Assembly (NCBI RefSeq): GCF_900142075.1
Contig: NZ_FQZO01000001.1
Coordinates: 806,001-870,000, forward strand
DNA: 64,000 bases
Source: Clostridium amylolyticum
GTDB taxonomy: Bacteria > Bacillota > Clostridia > Clostridiales > Clostridiaceae
Reading direction: 5' to 3'
A program made the translations under genes and the position numbers. The notes beneath the pieces were generated by a model. The model saw only the letters and a program-made list of their open reading frames with translations. It ran no database searches and had not been told where the DNA came from. Below are positions 16,817 to 25,708 of this stretch, in pieces. Each line of letters opens with the position of its first letter. Position 1 is the stretch's first letter.

Positions 16817-17656
16817 ATGCCAATTAATTGGTTTCCTGGTCACATGGTTAAAACCCGTAGACAAATAAAAGAAAACTTAAAGCTTGTGGATGCTGTAATA
16901 GAAATAAGAGATGCTAGAATTGTTAAATCTAGCGCTAACCCTGAAATCGAAGAACTATGCGGAAATAAGCCTAGGCTGATTCTTTTAAATAAAAGTGATT
17001 TAAGTGAAGGTGCAATAACAAAACAATGGATTAAGGAATTAAGTAAAGGTAGTATAAGAGCAATGGAAGCTAACAGTTTAACTGGGGCTGGACTTAAGAA
17101 TATAAAACCTGAATTAAATAATTTACTTAAAGAAAAGCTGGAAAGACAGAAAAATAAGGGATTGGTTAACATAACTATAAGGGTCATGGTAGTTGGTATA
17201 CCCAATGTAGGAAAATCATCCTTTATAAATAAAATGGCTCAAAACACTATAGCAAAAGTGGGAGATAGACCTGGTGTTACAAAAAATAAGCAGTGGATAA
17301 AAACAAAAATGGGTATAGAGCTTTTAGATACCCCAGGTATACTATGGCCTAAATTCGATGAGGAAACTGCGCTAAGCCTAGCTTTTACTGGAGCTATAAA
17401 GGATGAAATAATGGATACTGAAGAATTAGCTCTAAAATTAGTAGAACACCTCCAAGTCTTATATCCTAAGGAACTTATGGAGAGGTATAAACTTGATGAA
17501 TTATCCCCTTCCGCCATAGAAAATCTTGATAACATCGCAATAAAACGCGGATGCATTATGAGCAAAAACACCATCGATTATAATAGAATAGCAGCTATAT
17601 TATTAGATGAACTTAGAGGTGGTAAAATAGCTAAAATCTCCTTAGAGAGACCGTAA
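16817..17656 (+). CDS. rbgA: Ribosome biogenesis GTPase RbgA (YlqF)
   Basis: RbgA is a circularly permuted GTPase required for late 50S assembly. The 279-residue product begins INWFPGHMVKTRRQI, has G4 LLNKSD (about residue 55) before G1 GIPNVGKSSFINK (about 125) and G3 LLDTPGI, the order typical of permuted GTPases, and a C-terminal ANTAR-like region. It lies between rplS and rnhB, as in B. subtilis. Confidence 0.96.
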   Translation: MPINWFPGHMVKTRRQIKENLKLVDAVIEIRDARIVKSSANPEIEELCGNKPRLILLNKSDLSEGAITKQWIKELSKGSIRAMEANSLTGAGLKNIKPELNNLLKEKLERQKNKGLVNITIRVMVVGIPNVGKSSFINKMAQNTIAKVGDRPGVTKNKQWIKTKMGIELLDTPGILWPKFDEETALSLAFTGAIKDEIMDTEELALKLVEHLQVLYPKELMERYKLDELSPSAIENLDNIAIKRGCIMSKNTIDYNRIAAILLDELRGGKIAKISLERP

Positions 17657-17670
17657 AAGAGGTTTTACTT

Positions 17671-18477
17671 ATGATAGATTTTAAAAATGATATTAAAAAC
17701 TATAATTTTAAACAGCTTAATGACAGTATTAAATCTATGGATTTAATAAAAATCAGTAGCGATGAATTGGTAATTTTATTAGAAACTCTAAAAAATGATA
17801 AGAGAAAAAATGTAAATAAATTAGGGGAACATATTGAAAAGGAAAGAAATAAATACTTTAATGAAGTTAAAAGAGTAAATTCCCTATATGCTTTTGACAG
17901 AATTTTTTCTAAAAATACCATATTGGCTGGGGTAGATGAAGTAGGTAGAGGGCCTTTAGCTGGACCTATAGTGGCTGCTGCAGTAGTTCTAAATTTAGAA
18001 GATTTAAAGGATATAATTATGTATATCAATGACTCAAAATCTTTATCCTCTTCTATGAGAGAAAAATTAGCAGAGGAAATAAAAAACAGAGCTGTTTCCT
18101 ATGCCATCGCTAGTTGCTCCAACGAAGAAATTGATGAATTTGGTATTTCCTACTGTAATAATAAAATCTTCTTAGACTCTATATCTAATTTAGCTGTAAC
18201 TCCCAATATTGTTTTATCTGATGGATATAAAGTAAAAGATTATAATGGTAATAATGAGGCGGTAATTAAAGGGGATACTAAAAGCGCAAGCATCGCCTGC
18301 GCCTCCATTATCGCTAAGGTATATAGGGATAATTTAATGATAAAATATCATGAAGCCTTTCCAGATTATGATTTTAAAAGCAATGTGGGATATGGTAGCA
18401 AAACTCATATTGAAGCTATTAAACGCATTGGAATATGTAAGATTCATAGAAAAACCTTTGTAAAGAATTTTATTTAA
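17671..18477 (+). CDS. rnhB: Ribonuclease HII
   Basis: RNase HII removes ribonucleotides from DNA and RNA-DNA hybrids. The 268-residue product has the catalytic motif GVDEVGRGPLAGP (Asp89, Glu90), IKGDTKSASIACASIIAKV and a C-terminal HRKTF. The roughly 80-residue N-terminal extension is the Firmicute form. It converges on yraN, with the two 3' ends overlapping by four bases. Confidence 0.96.
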   Translation: MIDFKNDIKNYNFKQLNDSIKSMDLIKISSDELVILLETLKNDKRKNVNKLGEHIEKERNKYFNEVKRVNSLYAFDRIFSKNTILAGVDEVGRGPLAGPIVAAAVVLNLEDLKDIIMYINDSKSLSSSMREKLAEEIKNRAVSYAIASCSNEEIDEFGISYCNNKIFLDSISNLAVTPNIVLSDGYKVKDYNGNNEAVIKGDTKSASIACASIIAKVYRDNLMIKYHEAFPDYDFKSNVGYGSKTHIEAIKRIGICKIHRKTFVKNFI

Positions 18478-18845
18478 AAAAGCCTAAAAGCATCCTTAAT
18501 ATAATCTATATAGAAATCAGAATTATTATGGTTAAATATAACTTCTAATATATCAAATCTCACATAATAATCATATAAACCATGCTTATGAATAAAATAA
18601 TTTGAACTTTTAATCATTCTATCTTTTTTAAAGTAGGTAATAGCCTCTCGCGGTAAACCATATTGAGAGCTATACCTACTTTTTACTTCTATAAAACATA
18701 ACACTTTATTTTTAAAAGCTACGATATCTATTTCTCCTGCAGAGCACTTAAAATTCTTTTTAAGTATGTTATATCCCATCTTTTCTACATAATCAGCTGC
18801 AATTTTCTCTCCGTAGTTACCTACTTCTCTTTTCATGCTGTGCAT
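18474..18845 (-). CDS. yraN: YraN family endonuclease-like protein (UPF0102)
   Basis: This leftward gene encodes a 123-residue UPF0102 protein. The PD-(D/E)XK-like core is visible as GNYGEKIAADYV, then CSAGEIDIVAFKNKVLCFIEVKSR. Its cellular role is not settled, although the neighbouring comM and dprA suggest DNA uptake or repair. ATG 18845 follows GGAAGTGAT; longer in-frame starts up to 18875 lack a ribosome site. Confidence 0.9.
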   Translation of the reverse strand: MHSMKREVGNYGEKIAADYVEKMGYNILKKNFKCSAGEIDIVAFKNKVLCFIEVKSRYSSQYGLPREAITYFKKDRMIKSSNYFIHKHGLYDYYVRFDILEVIFNHNNSDFYIDYIKDAFRLF

Positions 18846-18940
18846 AATATCACTTCCCATTAATATTATTACCATAATTTCTTTATTTCTAATTATAAAA
18901 TTCTATAATATGGCAATAATTTTTATTTAGAGGTGATATT

Positions 18941-20470
18941 ATGGCCATTGAAGTAAATAGCGCTGCTATAAGCGGCGTAGATGCATTATTAGTAAAGGTT
19001 GAAGTTGATATAGCTAAAGGGATGCCGAATTTTAACATTGTTGGCTTAGTTGATACTGCAGTTAAAGAAGCAAAAGAGAGAGTAAGGTCTGCTATTATAA
19101 ATTCCGGCTTTAAGTTTCCCATAGGGAGAATAACAGTAAATTTATCTCCAGCCAGTATTAAAAAAATCGGTTCTATGTTTGATTTGCCTATTGCTATTGG
19201 AATTCTCGTGTGTGCAGGTTACATACACCCAAATGACATAGAAAATTTACTGTTTATAGGTGAACTTTCATTAAATGGTGAAATAAGAAGGGCTCGGGGG
19301 GCACTAACTATAACCATTGAAGGAACTAATAATTCTATTTACAATTTTATTGTACCTGATGAAAATAAAGAAGAATGTGCATTGATAAAACAAGCTAATG
19401 TATTTCCCTTTTCTAACCTCCATCAATGTGTAAATTTTTTAATGTACAAAGACTGCTTACCTTATACCCATGAAGAAACTATGAGCCCTAATGCTTGTTA
19501 CGATTATGACTTTCAAGACATAATAGGTCAAATAAGTTCAAAGAGAGCACTGGAAATAGCTTGTGCTGGAGGACACAATGTATTAATGTTTGGTCCTCCA
19601 GGAGTAGGGAAAACTATGCTGGCAAAGAGGGTCCCTACTATACTTCCTCCCTTAAGTTATGAAGAATCTATAGAAGTAACTAAAATATATAGCATTTCAG
19701 ATAAGCTTACTAAAAGTGAAAACTTGATAATCAAAAGACCTTTTAGAAATCCTCATCACTCCTCTTCTATGTATGCCCTTATAGGTGGTGGGAGTGAACT
19801 TAAAGCTGGTGAGGTCACCTTGGCCCATAAAGGTGTATTGTTTCTAGATGAGCTTCTAGAATTTAAAAGAGAAACCTTAGAATCCTTGAGGCAGCCACTG
19901 GAGGATAGGATTATAAACATATCAAGGCAATCAGGTTCCATTGTTTATCCTGCAAATTTTATGCTTATTGCAGCCTTAAACCCATGTCCCTGCGGCAAGT
20001 ACACTTTAAGGGATTATGATAATCTATGCACATGCACTGAAAAAGATATTCAGAGATACTTAAAGAAATTATCTGGACCTCTTCTAGATAGAATTGACAT
20101 ATATACTTATGTTACACCGGTTAAATTCAGTGAATTAAAGGATGATAATCCAGGTGAGCCTTCAAAAGAAATAAGGAATAGGGTTATACAGGCTAGAAAA
20201 ATGCAAAAAGATAGATTTAAAAAGTCAAATATAAGCTGCAATGCGGAAATGAGTCATAATCATTTAAAAAGGTATTGTGCACTATCAGATTCTTGTAATG
20301 CTCTTATGAAAAAAATTTATGAAAGCAATGAATTAAGCGCTAGAGCCCACGATAGAATACTTAAAGTAGCAAGGACAATAGCAGACCTTAGGGGAAGTGA
20401 AAACGTGGAAGAAGTGGATATAATTGAAGCAACTAATTACAGAAAATTTATAGATAATAAGATATCTTAA
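18941..20470 (+). CDS. comM: ComM/YifB family AAA+ ATPase (Mg chelatase-like)
   Basis: The 509-residue protein has an N-terminal Lon-protease-like domain (VKVEVDIAKGMPNFNIVGL), Walker A GPPGVGKTMLAK near residue 215, Walker B LFLDELLEF and the C-terminal Mg-chelatase subdomain. In Vibrio, ComM is a helicase for branch migration during natural transformation. It starts after AGAGGTGATATT and is followed by dprA, a link that supports a role in handling incoming DNA, although clostridia are rarely competent. Confidence 0.95.
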   Translation: MAIEVNSAAISGVDALLVKVEVDIAKGMPNFNIVGLVDTAVKEAKERVRSAIINSGFKFPIGRITVNLSPASIKKIGSMFDLPIAIGILVCAGYIHPNDIENLLFIGELSLNGEIRRARGALTITIEGTNNSIYNFIVPDENKEECALIKQANVFPFSNLHQCVNFLMYKDCLPYTHEETMSPNACYDYDFQDIIGQISSKRALEIACAGGHNVLMFGPPGVGKTMLAKRVPTILPPLSYEESIEVTKIYSISDKLTKSENLIIKRPFRNPHHSSSMYALIGGGSELKAGEVTLAHKGVLFLDELLEFKRETLESLRQPLEDRIINISRQSGSIVYPANFMLIAALNPCPCGKYTLRDYDNLCTCTEKDIQRYLKKLSGPLLDRIDIYTYVTPVKFSELKDDNPGEPSKEIRNRVIQARKMQKDRFKKSNISCNAEMSHNHLKRYCALSDSCNALMKKIYESNELSARAHDRILKVARTIADLRGSENVEEVDIIEATNYRKFIDNKIS

Positions 20471-20494
20471 AATAATACTAATAAGGAGATTCTT

Positions 20495-21577
20495 ATGGAA
20501 TTAGAAAAGTTATGGCTAGGAATATGCCCTATTAATAATATTTATAAAATTAGATTATTAGAAACCTTTAAGTCATCCCAAGCAATACTGGAGAATATAC
20601 TTTCTAATAATAATGATATGGTTATTAATAAAGAAACAAAGGAAAAGTTATTGAATACATGGAACAAGGATAAACTAAAGATATTTCGTGAAAGAATTGA
20701 AAAATCTAATATTCAAGTTGTTACTCTAGAGGACGAAAATTACAACACTAATCTTTCTAATATTGGCGAAAACAAACCTTACATATTATTTTACAAAGGG
20801 GATATTAAAGAGTTAAATAAATTTACCGTGGCTGTGGTAGGTTCTAGACATTGTACTGATTATGGTAAAAATGTATGTATATCCATAGTAGAAGAGCTTG
20901 TTAGTCTTGGTATAAATGTAATCAGTGGTGGGGCAGAAGGTATAGATGCTATCGCTCACAGAACAGCACTGAAAAATAATGGTTTTACTGCTGCTGTGCT
21001 GGGCTCAGGCATAGATGTATTATATCCCTATTCCAATAAAAATTTGTTTAAAGAAATATCGGAAAAAGGTGTTTTAATTAGCGAATTTCCTCCAGATACT
21101 AAACCACACAATTATAATTTTCCTAATAGAAATAGAATTATTAGTGGTATATCTGATATTATAATAGTTGTAGAAGCAAAAGAAACCAGCGGGAGTATTA
21201 TTACTGGTCATCATGGGGTGGATCAAGGAAAAGATATTTTAGCAGTACCAGGAACCATATCCATGAAAAATAGTAGAGGATGTAATAAATTAATTCAAGA
21301 AGGTGCAAATATATACTTAGGCTTACAAAGTATATATAGTTTATTAACACTTAATTTAAAGTGGTATAATCAACAAAAAAACTCACCTGCTCCTATAAAA
21401 AATCTTACTTTAAAAGAATCTATTTTAAATCTTATATCAGATAGACCTATACACATAGATGAATTACAAAAGTATACTAATGTTGACATAACACTTCTTT
21501 ATGAGTTATTATTTGAAATGCAACTTAATAAAGAAATAATAAGCTTAAGTGGAAACTTTTATGCTAGAGTAATATAG
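20495..21577 (+). CDS. dprA: DNA processing protein DprA
   Basis: DprA protects incoming single-stranded DNA and loads RecA. The 360-residue protein has the Rossmann-like core: VAVVGSRHCTDYGKN, VISGGAEGIDAIAHRTAL, AVLGSGIDVLYPYSN, NRNRIISGISD and VVEAKETSGSIITG, then a small C-terminal winged-helix region. AAGGAGATT precedes the start. The order comM-dprA-topA-codY is conserved in clostridia. Confidence 0.96.
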   Translation: MELEKLWLGICPINNIYKIRLLETFKSSQAILENILSNNNDMVINKETKEKLLNTWNKDKLKIFRERIEKSNIQVVTLEDENYNTNLSNIGENKPYILFYKGDIKELNKFTVAVVGSRHCTDYGKNVCISIVEELVSLGINVISGGAEGIDAIAHRTALKNNGFTAAVLGSGIDVLYPYSNKNLFKEISEKGVLISEFPPDTKPHNYNFPNRNRIISGISDIIIVVEAKETSGSIITGHHGVDQGKDILAVPGTISMKNSRGCNKLIQEGANIYLGLQSIYSLLTLNLKWYNQQKNSPAPIKNLTLKESILNLISDRPIHIDELQKYTNVDITLLYELLFEMQLNKEIISLSGNFYARVI

Positions 21578-21587
21578 TATTTTGATT

Positions 21588-21628
21588 AAGGGGGTGAAGC
21601 TCCGTTTACATTATAGCGGAGTAAATTT
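21588..21628 (+). promoter_or_regulatory. Hairpin between Shine-Dalgarno and start codon of topA
   Basis: AAGGGGGTGA at 21588-21597 lies about 34 bases before ATG 21629. A stem built on CTCCG (21600-21604) and CGGAG (21617-21621), extended by G-U pairs to 21599-21622, fills the gap. Folding it leaves about 10 bases between ribosome site and start. Confidence 0.5.
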
Positions 21629-23701
21629 ATGGGTCAGAAATTGGTTATAGTAGAATCACCTGCTAAAGCGAAAACCATTGGTAAATATCTAGGAAAAAAT
21701 TATATAGTAGAAGCATCTATGGGGCATGTAAGAGACCTGCCTAAAAGTCAATTAGGTGTTGATATAGAAAATAATTATAATCCTAAATATATAACCATTA
21801 GAGGAAAAGGAGATTTAATCGATAAATTAAAGAAAGCTGCTAAAAAAAGTGAAAAGATATATCTTGCTACGGACCCTGATAGGGAAGGGGAGGCAATTTC
21901 ATGGCATCTTTCAAAAATTTTAGGCATTGATGAAGAAGAAAAATGTAGAATAGAATTTAACGAAATCACCAAAACCGCTGTTAAAAATTCAATAAAAAAT
22001 CCAAGAGCAATAAATATTAATTTAGTAGATGCTCAACAAGCTAGAAGAATAGTAGATAGATTAGTGGGCTATGAAATAAGTCCAATACTTTGGAAAAATG
22101 TTAAATGGGGTTTAAGCGCTGGAAGAGTACAATCTGCTGCTCTTAACCTAATATGTCATAGGGAAAAAGAGATAGAATCCTTTGAACCCAAAGAATACTG
22201 GACTATAGATTCACTGCTTAAAAAGAACAAAACAAAGTTTCTAGTGAAACTTCATTCTTACAAAGGGCATAAGATAGATCTCCCTTCAGAAGAGGAAGCA
22301 AATAAGGTATTAAGTGACTTAGAGAAAAATGATTTTTTAGTGAAGTCTATTAAAGAAAGCTCAAGAAGCAAAAATCCACTTCCACCATTTACCACTAGCA
22401 CATTGCAACAAGATGCTTATAAAAAATTAAATTTTTCTACTAAACGTACTATGTCAGTAGCTCAACAACTATATGAAGGGGTTGAAATAAAAGGACATGG
22501 CACTGTAGGTCTTATAACTTATATGAGAACAGATTCTGTTAGAATTTCTCAGGAAGCTCAAGAGGCAGCTAAAACTTTTATTAATGAAGCCTTTGGAGAA
22601 AAGTATATACCTGAAAAGCCTAGAATGTATAAAAGTAAAAAGAATATTCAAGATGCTCACGAAGCAATAAGGCCTTCAAATATAGAAATAACTCCTGAAA
22701 TTGCAAAGTTAACTTTAACAGATGAACAATATAAGGTATATGCACTAATATGGAACAGGTTTGTAGCTAGCCAAATGTCTTCTAGCCTTATAGATACAAC
22801 AACTGTAGATATAAAAAATGGAGATTATATTTTTAGAGCCTCAGGCTCCATAACAAGATTTGATGGTTTTATGAAAATATATGAATATTCCAATGAGGAA
22901 GAGAATGAAAACTCAGTATTTCCTTCTTTAGAAGAAAATGAAAAGTTACAAAAGCTTGAAATTTCTAAGAAACAACATTTTACTACTCCTCCTCCAAGGT
23001 ATACAGAAGCGAGTTTTGTAAAGCTTCTTGAGGAAATGGGCATTGGTAGACCAAGTACTTATGTTCCTACGATTTCCACCCTGTTGGATAGGAAATATGT
23101 ACAAAGAGAAAAGAAGAATTTACTGCCTACTGAGCTAGGAGTAATAGTTAATAACATAGTAGAAGAATATTTTAAACAAATTGTTGATGTGGACTTTACA
23201 GCTGAAATGGAATCAAATTTAGATGACATTGAAGAAGGTAAGGATCAATGGAGAGACATTGTAGATAAATTTTTTAAACCTTTAAAGAAATCCATTGATA
23301 TAGCAGAAAAAGAAGTATCTAAAGTGACTATAGAGGATAAAGTCAGTGATGTTCCCTGTGATAAATGTGGGAAAATGATGGTTATTAAACATGGAAGATA
23401 TGGTGACTTTCTTGCATGTCCTGGATATCCTGAATGCAAAAACACTAAGCCTATAATAGAAGAGATAGATGTTGCTTGCCCTCAGTGTGGTGGCAAGGTA
23501 GTGATTAAAAGAAGTAAGCGCGGTAGAAAATTCTATGGATGTTCAAATTATCCTCAATGTAATTTTGTTAGCTGGTATGAACCTACTAATGAAAAATGTG
23601 ATAAATGTGGTTCCTATATGCTAAAGAAATACAATAAAAATCAAGGTGAATACTTACAATGTTCCAATAATGATTGCAAGAATAAGGTTTTAAATAAATA
23701 A
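21629..23701 (+). CDS. topA: DNA topoisomerase I
   Basis: TopA relaxes negative supercoils. The 690-residue type IA enzyme has the TOPRIM domain (VIVESPAKAKTIGKYLG; ATDPDREGEAISWHL), the active-site tyrosine in LITYMRTDSVRIS, and three C-terminal four-cysteine zinc ribbons (starting at CDKCGKMM, CPQCGGKV and CDKCGSYM). The start at ATG 21629 gives the standard N-terminus MGQKLVIVESPAKAKT. The ribosome site is placed upstream of a hairpin. It ends the comM-dprA-topA run. Confidence 0.97.
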   Translation: MGQKLVIVESPAKAKTIGKYLGKNYIVEASMGHVRDLPKSQLGVDIENNYNPKYITIRGKGDLIDKLKKAAKKSEKIYLATDPDREGEAISWHLSKILGIDEEEKCRIEFNEITKTAVKNSIKNPRAININLVDAQQARRIVDRLVGYEISPILWKNVKWGLSAGRVQSAALNLICHREKEIESFEPKEYWTIDSLLKKNKTKFLVKLHSYKGHKIDLPSEEEANKVLSDLEKNDFLVKSIKESSRSKNPLPPFTTSTLQQDAYKKLNFSTKRTMSVAQQLYEGVEIKGHGTVGLITYMRTDSVRISQEAQEAAKTFINEAFGEKYIPEKPRMYKSKKNIQDAHEAIRPSNIEITPEIAKLTLTDEQYKVYALIWNRFVASQMSSSLIDTTTVDIKNGDYIFRASGSITRFDGFMKIYEYSNEEENENSVFPSLEENEKLQKLEISKKQHFTTPPPRYTEASFVKLLEEMGIGRPSTYVPTISTLLDRKYVQREKKNLLPTELGVIVNNIVEEYFKQIVDVDFTAEMESNLDDIEEGKDQWRDIVDKFFKPLKKSIDIAEKEVSKVTIEDKVSDVPCDKCGKMMVIKHGRYGDFLACPGYPECKNTKPIIEEIDVACPQCGGKVVIKRSKRGRKFYGCSNYPQCNFVSWYEPTNEKCDKCGSYMLKKYNKNQGEYLQCSNNDCKNKVLNK

Positions 23702-23746
23702 TGGTACTTACTCTATAAAAAAAATGTCGAATCCTCATAATAATAG

Positions 23747-23775
23747 TTGAAATAGAAATAAATATGTGATAATAT
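23747..23775 (+). promoter_or_regulatory. Promoter for codY
   Basis: TTGAAA at 23747-23752 and TAATAT at 23770-23775 are 17 bases apart, about 100 bases upstream of codY. A weak CodY-box-like 15-mer (three mismatches to the published consensus) lies at 23798-23812 and would fit autoregulation, but it is not strong. Confidence 0.5.
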
Positions 23776-23873
23776 ATTGAATTGGATGAGTGTTAAAAAT
23801 ATTGAAAAAATTTATAATATTCTCACAATTTTATATAATGACTAGGTTCATGCAACTCATAAGGAGGATTTAA

Positions 23874-24650
23874 ATGTCTACACTACTTAATAAAACTAGA
23901 ATGTTAAATAAGATTCTTCAAAAATCCGGAACTGATCCTGTAGCTTTTGAAGACATATGTAAACTTTTAAGCGACGTGCTTTCATGTAATGTTTATATAG
24001 TAAGCAGAAAGGGTAAAATCCTAGGACACGAATTTGCATCAGATTTTGAGTGCGATATCATGAAGAGTAAGGTTATAACTAATGGTAGATTTCCTGAAGA
24101 TTATAACTCAAAATTACTTAACATTCATGAAACCATAGCTAATGTACCCAATAAAGGAGAATGTGTTTTTCCAGGAGAAGGTAGTTGCTCTCATGAAGAA
24201 AAATTGTCAACTATAGTTCCTATTATAGGAAATCGTGAAAGATTAGGAACTCTACTCTTAGCTAGGTTCAACCAAGCCTTTACCGATGATGATTTAATAC
24301 TTATAGAATATAGTGCTGCCATAGTAGGCATGGAAGTATTAAGAGCGAAACAAGGCGAAGTAGAAGAAGAAGCTAGAAAGAAAGCAGTAGTGCAATTAGC
24401 TTTAGGAACATTATCTTATTCAGAATTAGAAGCAGTTGAACATATATTTGATGAGTTAGATGGAACTGAAGGACTGTTAGTAGCTTCAAAGATTGCAGAT
24501 AAAGTTGGAATAACTCGTTCAGTAATCGTTAATGCATTAAGAAAGTTTGAAAGTGCAGGAGTTATAGAATCCCGTTCTTTAGGTATGAAGGGTACACATA
24601 TAAAAATATTAAACGAAAAACTTTTAGATGAATTAAAAAAGATAAGATAG
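23874..24650 (+). CDS. codY: GTP-sensing transcriptional regulator CodY
   Basis: CodY represses nutrient-scavenging genes when branched-chain amino acids and GTP are plentiful. The 258-residue product has the N-terminal GAF domain (SDVLSCNVYIVSRKGKILGH) and the C-terminal winged helix with SKIADKVGITRSVIVNALRK, the CodY DNA-binding helix. AAGGAGG precedes ATG 23874. It is followed by a non-coding repeat element and then the rpsB operon. Confidence 0.97.
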   Translation: MSTLLNKTRMLNKILQKSGTDPVAFEDICKLLSDVLSCNVYIVSRKGKILGHEFASDFECDIMKSKVITNGRFPEDYNSKLLNIHETIANVPNKGECVFPGEGSCSHEEKLSTIVPIIGNRERLGTLLLARFNQAFTDDDLILIEYSAAIVGMEVLRAKQGEVEEEARKKAVVQLALGTLSYSELEAVEHIFDELDGTEGLLVASKIADKVGITRSVIVNALRKFESAGVIESRSLGMKGTHIKILNEKLLDELKKIR

Positions 24651-24660
24651 GATAAGAACA

Positions 24661-24790
24661 ATTTAGAATTTAGAATGTAGAATGAAGGAGGAAACTCAGA
24701 GAGTTTCTTTGAATGTATGAGGAAAGAAGCTTTAGAAAAGCTTCTTTTTTTCTTAAATTTTAAATTCTCAATTCTCAATTCTAAATTATT
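24661..24790 (+). repeat. MITE-like intergenic repeat, copy A (after codY)
   Basis: This non-coding element starts with AATTTAGAATGTAGAATGAA and ends with AATTCTCAATTCTAAATT, which are roughly complementary. It contains the hairpin GAAACTC-aga-GAGTTTC and a second hairpin AAGAAGCTTT/AAAGCTTCTT followed by a T run, which could end codY transcription. Copies B (61087) and C (62338) share the same plan; this copy lacks their third hairpin. No transposase is present. Confidence 0.65.
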
Positions 24791-24803
24791 TACCAAAATT
24801 ATA

Positions 24804-24832
24804 TTGATAGAACCCAATCCTTATGCTATACT
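24804..24832 (+). promoter_or_regulatory. Promoter for rpsB-tsf-pyrH-frr
   Basis: TTGATA at 24804-24809 and TATACT at 24827-24832 are 17 bases apart. The promoter begins just after repeat copy A. Confidence 0.65.
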
Positions 24833-24854
24833 AACTAAGGTAAGAAAATACACA

Positions 24855-24915
24855 CATTATCTAATTCCCAAAAAGGTGCCTGATATTAAGGTGTTTTGCG
24901 AATATGAAGATAATG
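24855..24915 (+). ncRNA. Structured rpsB leader
   Basis: In the roughly 100-base leader, CATTATCT (24855-24862) pairs perfectly with AGATAATG (24908-24915), enclosing a 45-base region just before the GGAGG. The position suits an S2 autoregulatory leader; no Rfam match could be checked. Confidence 0.35.
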
Positions 24916-24940
24916 GAGGAAAAAACCAGGAGGTATTAAA

Positions 24941-25642
24941 ATGTCAGTTATATCAATGAAGCAACTGTTAGAAGCTGGTGTTCACTTTGGACATCAAACT
25001 AGAAGATGGAACCCTAAAATGGCTCCATACATTTTTACAGAAAGAAACGGTATTTACATTATCGACCTTCAAAAAACTGTAAAAAAAGTAGAAGATGCAT
25101 ATAACTTCGTTAAGAGTGTATCAGAAGAAGGCAAAGACATTCTATTTGTAGGAACTAAAAAACAAGCTCAAGAAGCTATTCAAGAAGAAGCGGTAAGATC
25201 CGGAATGCACTTTGTAAATAATAGATGGTTAGGTGGTATGCTTACAAACTTCACTACCATCAAAACTAGAATAAGAAGATTAGAAGAACTTGATCAAATG
25301 GAACAAGACGGAACTTTTGAAGTTCTTCCTAAAAAAGAAGTTATAAAGCTTAGAAATGAAAAAGAAAAGCTTGAAAAGAACCTTGGAGGAATAAAATCCA
25401 TGGACTCTGGAAACATAGGAGCGCTATTTGTAGTTGATCCAAGAAAAGAAAAAAATGCTATTTCAGAAGCTAAAATTCTTGGCATACCAGTAGTTGCAAT
25501 AGTTGATACAAACTGTGACCCAGATGAAGTTGATTATGTAATTCCAGGAAATGATGATGCAATAAGAGCTGTTAAGCTAATAACTGCTAGAATCTCTGAT
25601 GCTATCATTGAAGGAAGACAAGGCGAACAATTAGCTGAATAA
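24941..25642 (+). CDS. rpsB: 30S ribosomal protein S2
   Basis: S2 is a late-binding protein of the 30S subunit. The 233-residue product contains MKQLLEAGVHFGHQTRRWNP near its start, NNRWLGGMLTNF and DTNCDPDEVDYVIPGNDDA, all S2 signatures. AGGAGG precedes ATG 24941. It heads the conserved rpsB-tsf-pyrH-frr group, separated from tsf by an attenuator-like hairpin. Confidence 0.98.
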   Translation: MSVISMKQLLEAGVHFGHQTRRWNPKMAPYIFTERNGIYIIDLQKTVKKVEDAYNFVKSVSEEGKDILFVGTKKQAQEAIQEEAVRSGMHFVNNRWLGGMLTNFTTIKTRIRRLEELDQMEQDGTFEVLPKKEVIKLRNEKEKLEKNLGGIKSMDSGNIGALFVVDPRKEKNAISEAKILGIPVVAIVDTNCDPDEVDYVIPGNDDAIRAVKLITARISDAIIEGRQGEQLAE

Positions 25643-25651
25643 TTATAATGG

Positions 25652-25684
25652 AGGTAGGTGAAGTTAAACTTCATTTACCTTTTA
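25652..25684 (+). terminator. Attenuator-like hairpin between rpsB and tsf
   Basis: Bases 25652-25664 pair with 25668-25680 in a 13-bp stem with two G-U pairs and a three-base loop, followed by TTTTA. It could lower tsf expression relative to rpsB, as known for this gene pair in other bacteria. tsf has a separate AAGGAGGAG site downstream. Confidence 0.55.
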
Positions 25685-25708
25685 CATTAACTAATAAGGA
25701 GGAGTAAC

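Noticed and set aside
24717..24959. Open frame of 80 codons between codY and rpsB
   Set aside because: It runs through repeat copy A, the rpsB promoter and the leader, has no credible ribosome site and overlaps the start of rpsB.
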